Of a stretch of 64,000 nucleotides of DNA, positions 58,139 through 64,000 are shown piece by piece. A program made the translations under genes and the position numbers. The notes below the pieces were generated by a model, which searched no databases, was not told the DNA's origin, and saw nothing but the letters and a program-made list of their open reading frames with translations. Positions within the stretch are counted from its first letter, which is position 1; each line of letters starts with the position of its first letter. Location: positions 45,192,378-45,256,377 of the forward strand of contig NC_012871.2 of assembly GCF_000003195.3 (NCBI RefSeq). Direction: 5' to 3'. Origin of the DNA: Sorghum bicolor. Lineage: Eukaryota; Streptophyta; Magnoliopsida; Poales; Poaceae.

Positions 58139-58398
58139 TAGTTCACTAAGACCAATCTCAATGCAAGGTTTCATATTCTAGTTTCTAACACAACCATGTT
58201 AGCTTTACAGATAGGAATTGAAGAATGAAACTAGCTCTCTCAATGCATAATTTTATTTCACCATTTTATAGGCTATTTGTGACATTTAATTCTATAAGGT
58301 AGTATGATCAAATTTGCCATGTAATCTCTGTAGCTATTTGGAAATGTATGTAAACTATTCTGTACCATGTTGGCAAATAAATCATGCGTAGTCATATA
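58139..58398. other. Unassigned spacer between Helitron and next element
   Basis: AT-rich with no gene. Two direct copies of CTCAATGCA (near 58160 and 58237) hint at a small MITE-like remnant, but no terminal inverted repeats or target duplications were found. Confidence 0.35.
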
Positions 58399-58469
58399 TC
58401 TATCCCTCCCTAATAATAAAAAGACAAAATTTCTGGTCTTTTTTTTTCCAGCCCATTCAATTTGGCCCA
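58399..58469 (+). other. Possible 5' end of a second Helitron
   Basis: The sequence after an A begins TCTATCCCTCCCTAATAATA and continues with TTTCTGGTC, like the 5' ends of many grass Helitrons (TC start, AATAATAAA, TTTCTGG). It is cut by E1 at 58470, and no matching 3' end can be tied to it in the window. Confidence 0.4.
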
Positions 58470-59874
58470 TGTTGACGGTCGATAACGTCAACTTTTATTA
58501 TAACTTTAACCCTGAAGGAGAACATGAATACACACTAGGATAGGGTTTAAACTAACAATTTCCACAAGTTTTGTATATTATGTATTTTTCAGGGTGAATT
58601 TCAGGAAAGCTAAAATAGAGGGACTCTAGTGCAAAATAAATACGGAAGCGTATCCGCCATGGGAAACGGTGTGATAGGATTCAGGAACACTCTAGAAGAC
58701 ATCCGACACGAGAGGGGAGCCAGCGGCCGCCAGGTGGGGCCGACCGGCCCCCTGTTGCTAGGGTTTGCTCCCCCCTTCTGGAAGCTTCCTCCACCGCCTT
58801 TCAGGAGTCATCTCGGCCCTTGGTTAAGTCGGTTTGATCCGACGGCGCACGCGAATCCCACCAGACTATAAATACGTGGGTAGACCCCCCTGGAGACAAT
58901 CCATCATCAACCAGTTCATTATTCATCAAGGCCTCAAGCCATCAAGTATCAAGCGCCTTCAAGTTCATCAAGAGCCTTCTAGTTCATAGTTCTAGTTAGT
59001 TAGATTAGAAGTAGAGGAGATCTAGTTCTTTATCGGGATCTGGAGCCCCTAGCGTTGGTCTGGAGCGCAAGAGTTTGGTAATAGATCTAGTTCTTACTTT
59101 ATAGTATTCAATTGTATATTAGGGAGACTTTATTCTTAATAGATTCATATGTTCTTAATTACATTAGTCATTATCTACTTTGATTATATGTCTAGGATAG
59201 TTGGTTTGATCTTATTGAATTCATGTAATTGCTCGTATAGCGTTTACCTAATCGATCGTTGGGTAGATGATAGACAATATGTAGATGTGGTGTCTAGATA
59301 TCTTGTTTGTCTGCGAGTGCCCCCTGACATGCCGGGTCGTGTGGTAGTCCACGTAGGTGACAGCTGCATTGGTTCCTCTGTAGTCCACCCTCCGTACGTA
59401 GGGCTAGCATGGGCGCGGTCGCGAAAGGAGGTGATGGTTGTGTCTTAAAACCCTCATTAGTTGAGGCCTCTTTAAATGTAATTATGATATAGGGTTGACT
59501 TAACGATGATTTCTAGATGTAATTGCACTAATTAGAGTTATTCATTGTCGTAGTTATAGAATTACCTTAGATCCAACTCCCTAGTTTATCCACTGGCTAA
59601 CTATTATTATGACTAGTAGATGCTCTAATGATTATCCTTAATTATGATACTTGATGATTATGCTATCACTATTATTTATCTATATTTATCTTGTGACCTA
59701 TTCCTATTATGAGTAGATATTATAGGACTTGGGTAATATCATTTATTCATCTTATATAGTTTCTTATCAATATAATAGAATATAGTTTAACCCTTAGCCT
59801 TCCCAGTGGTATAAATATAAATCGACAACCTGGATACTTACCTAGGTTAAATGCTACAACGGTATAATTATCTG
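58470..59874 (+). repeat. E1: Athila-type LTR, 5' part, cut by E2
   Basis: It starts TGTTGACGGTCG, has a TATA box at 58867-58874 and ends at ATTATCTG. There the homologous N1 LTR continues as TCTGTGCGCTTGCAG, so the last part of the LTR is missing and should lie beyond E2, outside the window. The second half is alignable with the N1 LTR (the stretch around GTGGTG...GACAGC). Confidence 0.75.
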
Positions 59875-61028
59875 TGTTGACGGTTCTTAAGTATCAATTT
59901 TAATTATCAAATAAACAAGAGAAAGGACCAATATGCAAACAACACCTAGAATTAGGGTTGTGAGGAAATAAGGAAGAAAGGCCCACATGTCGGGATTACA
60001 TAGAGATATCAACGCAACGCGCAATTTTCTACCATCTAGAAGACACCAGAAGCCACGGGAACAAAGCGGAGGCCGAACGGGGCCTGGCCCAGGGCGCCCG
60101 CCCCCATCTGGACTCCAATCAGTATTCTTTTCGTGGACCAAGCTCCATCGACCTAAAGGATCAAGGATAACCGTCCAATCAATGTCGGTTTGATCCAACG
60201 GCTCACGTTCACTTGAGGGGACTATAAAACCAGACCCCCTGGCCCCTGGAGGAGACAAGTTCATCATAGAGTTGAGAGGGGCCATAGAAGGAATACCTCT
60301 CCTCTAAATCGACTTTTTTAGGGCTTAGCATCCAATGTGAGTAGAATTAGATCTTCTAGTTTCTACTAGATTGAGAGAGATAGAGTGGAGGTGTAGATCG
60401 GAGGAAGCCCGGCCTGTCGGTGTCTACTCTGAGGTTGTACCTGCGGGATCAAGTTCTCCTAACCCGAAGCTTGCTCCTAGGATTCTTCAGTATTTCGACT
60501 TCTAAATTATAGTAAGTTCTTGTTTTATTGTTCTTTGGTTTATGAGTTTACTTTAATCTCTTCGTGTAGAGTTTAGAGTAATCATCTCTAGCGTAGACAT
60601 GGTGTTTGGGCTAGGATACTCATAGATATTCCCTGACTAGCTAGACCGTGGTAGTAGCGAGGAACGTGACATTTCCGAGTTACCTTTGCAGACCATATCT
60701 CGTTAGCAGGAAGGATAGGGTTTATAGGTGCGGGTTGAACATCCTCTGTGGTGTCTAGATTCCGTTAGCCTCCCCAATAGAACAGTAGATTATCCTTACC
60801 AAGGTTAGAAAGAGATTACGGTTGTAGTCTTCTCTATTTATCACTCACATCGAGAAACATTCTTTGTAGGCTAAAGGTTAGTAGTAATAGACTGGGTTAG
60901 TCAGATGCACTCTTTCTCCTAGTGGTAAAAAAATAAATACGATACTCTGGATAACCTCCCGGGTGAAGTGCTCACCGATATCCGTGCGCTTGCGGATCAA
61001 TTCCTTATTGTGTTCCCAAATATCAGCA
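59875..61028 (+). repeat. E2 5' LTR
   Basis: It starts TGTTGACGGTTC and ends ATATCAGCA directly before the primer-binding leader. It shares with N1 the first 50 bp, one GGGCGCCCGCCC box and a near-identical promoter block around the TATA box at 60223-60229. The sequence downstream of the promoter is largely different. Confidence 0.87.
60223..60229 (+). promoter_or_regulatory. TATA box of E2 5' LTR
   Basis: TATAAAA lies in the same 35-bp block as in N1. Confidence 0.72.
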
Positions 61029-61036
61029 AGCATTTG

Positions 61037-61053
61037 TGGTGCCGTTGCCGGGG
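61037..61053 (+). other. E2 primer-binding site
   Basis: TGGTGCCGTTGCCGGGG has one mismatch to the plant tRNA-Asp complement. The mismatch is at a different position from that in N1. Confidence 0.83.
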
Positions 61054-61162
61054 AGAAAGACGGTTTGCTGAGATAACCTTGAGTCTTACTACTAGCTTGT
61101 ATCTATACTTTTATCTTTTCTTATCTTTTATATTCTTTATTTATTTTCTTTACTCTTACCTT

Positions 61163-62953
61163 ATGGAAAACCAAGATTCTAAATCGATCCATGAATCTGC
61201 AATCCCTTCAGTAACTGACCTTTTACCATAGGAGTCATCACAGCTTATCCAAACATCCCAGTATTGGTTAAGTTCTAGGTTGATTGCCATGATTCAAAAC
61301 CTATCTTTTTCGGGAAAGGAAGACGAAAACCCTTACCTTCATATTAGAGATTTTGAGCAAACATGTGATTGTCTTCGTATTGAAGGCATTTCTGATAAAA
61401 CTTTACGTTGGAAGCTTTTTCCTTTTTTGTTAAGGGGAGAAGCTAGACAATGGTACAGTCAGAAGGTAAGTCAACAACGAGGTGAATGGGGAGTTTTACG
61501 AGCCAACTTTTGTCTAGATTTTTATTCCCTCGACCGTATCGGCGACCTTAGACTCGAAGTCCTATCTTTTAAACAAAAAGATAATGAAACTTTGGGAAAA
61601 TCCTAGAAATGTTTTTCTGTTCTGTTAGAATCTGGTCCAAACCTTAATCTTGAAGACCCAGTTCTTTTATTTCACTTTTTTTGAGGTCTTCAGAAAGATC
61701 ACAAACAAATGCTACATACAATGTCTAGAGGTTCTTTCTTTCGTATCCCTACTGATGATGCTAGAGTGATCCTAGATGGAATCCTAGAAGCTGAGATGCA
61801 TAATACCCTTCATGATGAAACCCACGAAGCCGAAGTAGACACTCTACCAAATTCTCCATCTACTTTAGCTATCCCAAGTTCTGAGCCACAAAAGGAAGAA
61901 ATTCCACCACCTGATTTCATGTTGGATATAGAATCTGATCTTTTTGCCGATTTTGGAAACATTTCAAACTACCATTCTACTAACAAACCCCAAAACGGCC
62001 AGTTTAGCATTTGTTTACCAAGTGAACATCAATTGAGAGAGCTTATCTCAGTCATGAGTAGCGAGTGGTTGGAGGAATCAGAGCTTTTCTCTGATGTAAT
62101 CCGTTTGGACACACCCTCTATAACTATACGCTGTGCTTATGATTCTGATCGATTTGATGCTCTCTATAATCCTGTTGTGGGGATCAACATCATGTCTGAA
62201 TCTTTTTCACTTAAATTATTTAAAAATCTTGTCTTAACCCCCACAACAAAGGTCATAAAGGAATCTTCGGGAATTATTAATGTCCTACCTCTTACGGTAG
62301 AAGGCTCCATGGTTCATTTGAACTTCTATATCTTTGATACATGGGACTTCGACCTATTGATAGGACAACCTTTTAGAAGACTCCTTTATGAAGGTCATAC
62401 TGGAAAGCTACACATTTCTTTTGGGAAAACTTTTAAATTTCCAATAATAATTTCACACTCCTTGAATAATAAGGCCGAGTCATATCTTTTGTCTGATCCT
62501 ATGGAGGAGGTAAAGGCTGCATCTCTAGAGCTTTTAGATGAACCAGACTTAGAAGATGAAGCTCCTTTCTTCATAGAAGAAGAAGCTGAACCATTTGAAC
62601 CTGAACCCTTAGATGAGTTTGCAGAAATGCCTAGACCTCCCATAGAGCTAAAAACTTTACCACCCGGTCTTATCTATGCTTTCCTAAACAATAATCCAGA
62701 GTTTCCTGTGATCATTAGTGATAAACTCACTCAGGAGCAAACTCTGCGATTAATGACCATTCTTGAGAAACATCACTCAGTTTTCGGCTACTCACTCCAA
62801 GATCTTACAGGAATCAGTCCTATGATTTGTACCCATCGTATTCCAACAGATCCTTCTGTTTCACCTTCTCAAGAACCCCAATGTAGACTTAACAACACAA
62901 TGAGAGAGGTAGTTAAAAAGGAAGTTATAAAGTTGCTGCATGCAGCACAGTGA
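61163..62953 (+). pseudogene. gag: E2 gag-protease (three nonsense codons)
   Basis: One frame from ATG 61163 is interrupted by TAG 61229-61231, TAG 61604-61606 (expected Trp) and TGA 61682-61684 (expected Arg), then is open to 62953. The Gag core lies at about 61280-61690. The following 400 codons are acidic. A protease-like fold at about 62130-62450 keeps the hydrophobic Asn-Ile-Met and Leu-Leu-Ile-Gly motifs but lacks Asp-Thr/Ser-Gly. No zinc knuckle was recognised. The protein after the third stop is long and intact, which is unusual for a relic. Confidence 0.78.
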
Positions 62954-64000
62954 GTGGGTAAGCCCAGTACAAGTTGTGCCTAAAAAGGGAGGCATGACTG
63001 TCATTATGAATGAAAAGAACGAGCTAATTCCGCAATGCACCGTCACAGGGTGGCGGATGTGCATAGACTATAGAAAACTAAACAAAGCCACAAGAAAGGT
63101 CATTTTCCTTTACCTTTCATAGATGAGATGCTAGAGCGATTTGCGAACCATTCGTTTTTCTGTTTCTTAGATGGATATTCAGGGTATCACCAGATCCCGA
63201 TCCATCCCGATGATCAAAGCAAAACCACTTTTACATGCCCATATGGAACTTATGCTTATCATAGAATGTCTTTTGGGTTATGTAATGCACCAGCTTCTTT
63301 TCAAAGATGCATGATGTCTATATTTTCTGATATGATTGAAGAGATTATGGAAGTTTTCATGGATGATTTCTCTGTTTATGGAAAAACTTTTGATAGTTGT
63401 CTTGAAAACTTAGACAAGGTTTTGCAAAGATGTGAAGAAAAGCACTTAGTCCTTAATTGAGAAAAATGTCATTTTATCGTTAGGGAAGGAATAGTGCTGG
63501 GACACCTAGTGTCTGAAAGAGGTATTGAGGTAGACAAAGCTAAAATTGAAGTAATTGAACAACTACCTCCACCTGTGTATATAAAAGGAATTCGAAGCTT
63601 TCTTGGCCATGCTGGTTTTTATCGTAGATTTATAAAAGATTTTTCATTCATTGCTAGACCACTTACTCTTTTGCTAACCAAGGATGCTCCTTTCGAATTT
63701 GATGATGCATGTCTAACATCTTTCAATTTATTAAAGAAAGCACTCATCTCTGCACCAATCATTCATCCCCCTTATTGGTCGTTGCCTTTTGAAATTATGT
63801 GTGATGCTAGTGATTATGCTATGGGGGCAGTATTGGGACAAACTAAAAATAAGAAGCATCATGCAATTGCTTATGCCAGTAAAACTTTGATAGGAGCTCA
63901 ACTTAATTATGCAACCATTGAAAAAGAGCTTCTGGCTATTGTCTTTGCCATTGATAAATTTAGATCTTATTTAGTTGGAGCTAAAATAATTGTTTACACT
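62954..64000 (+). pseudogene. pol: E2 RT-RNase H (frameshifts and one stop; runs off the window)
   Basis: The RT start is in the +1 frame (62940-63110) and returns to the gag frame near 63100, so two compensating indels are present. The catalytic Phe-Met-Asp-Asp is near 63354-63366. TGA at 63458-63460 replaces an expected Trp. RT thumb and RNase H (Cys-Asp-Ala-Ser near 63801) then read open to the window end. The motifs are Athila-type. Confidence 0.85.

Larger units (their letters stand above)
59875..64000 (+). mobile_element. E2: Athila-lineage element (5' part; continues past the window)
   Basis: It has a 1154-bp 5' LTR, a tRNA-Asp-type primer-binding site, a gag-protease region and an RT-RNase H region, all in the order of Athila. 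Several stops and two frameshifts show it is no longer functional. It is inserted in the LTR of E1 in the same orientation. Confidence 0.88.

Noticed and set aside
58139..58398. Possible MITE
   Set aside because: Direct CTCAATGCA repeats are present, but I could not find terminal inverted repeats or a target duplication.
59149..59448. 99-codon ORF in the E1 LTR
   Set aside because: It is LTR sequence alignable with the non-coding part of the N1 LTR; no domain.
1..64000. CRISPR arrays, tRNA or rRNA genes, bacterial operons
   Set aside because: Nothing with the required repeat-spacer structure or RNA fold was recognised; the content is plant transposable elements.

Overview
This window looks like repeat-dense, non-genic DNA from a grass (Poaceae) chromosome. 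Everything recognisable is a transposable element: plant-lineage Ty3/gypsy retrotransposons (Tekay-type chromovirus, Athila, Tat/Ogre), one Ty1/copia-like solo LTR and a decayed autonomous Helitron. No ordinary host gene, rRNA or tRNA gene was recognised. The very long 'TGTAACACCC' LTRs with a GC-rich block, the copia LTR type and the Helitron ends suggest a panicoid-like grass, but the species cannot be fixed from sequence alone.

Layout, from oldest to youngest layer. (1) A Helitron Rep/helicase pseudogene occupies 51165-57378, with its 3' end at about 58138. Its reading is split by a complete solo LTR (51467-53389, target duplication CGTGC). (2) A minus-strand Ty3/gypsy element, here called H, sits in or beside the Helitron. 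Its 5' LTR runs from 51164 down to 458 on the minus strand, then its primer-binding site (443-454), and its body leaves the window on the left. (3) A Tekay-type element, T, is inserted into H's LTR at target site CTCCC. T is not a normal two-LTR copy but a tandem LTR-body-LTR-body-LTR array (2314-50288) inside one pair of target duplications. (4) Body A carries an Athila-type, gag-protease-only insertion, N1 (9634-17922, target AAGCA). Body B carries a nearly intact Tat-lineage insertion, N2 (32054-44409, target GAGCT). (5) On the right, an Athila-type LTR, E1 (from 58470), is split by a second Athila-type element, E2 (59875 to the window end).

T has a coiled-coil ORF (ORF0) before gag, then gag-protease-RT-RNase H-integrase-chromodomain. 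Both bodies are dead and share the same nonsense codons, so the element was already damaged when the tandem array formed. N2 is the youngest insertion: its 690-bp LTRs differ at 2 sites by eye. It encodes Gag-protease, a Pol with two RNase H domains, and on the opposite strand a six-exon gene for a plant-mobile-domain protein with its own TATA box.

The most unusual signal is in N2: the hexamer GCCGAT/ATCGGC occurs about 105 times in 12.4 kb (about 6 expected by chance), on both strands, in all codon frames, in introns and in LTRs. With the intact antisense gene, it is the best candidate here for an undescribed element-encoded recognition system. All counts and alignments were made by eye.
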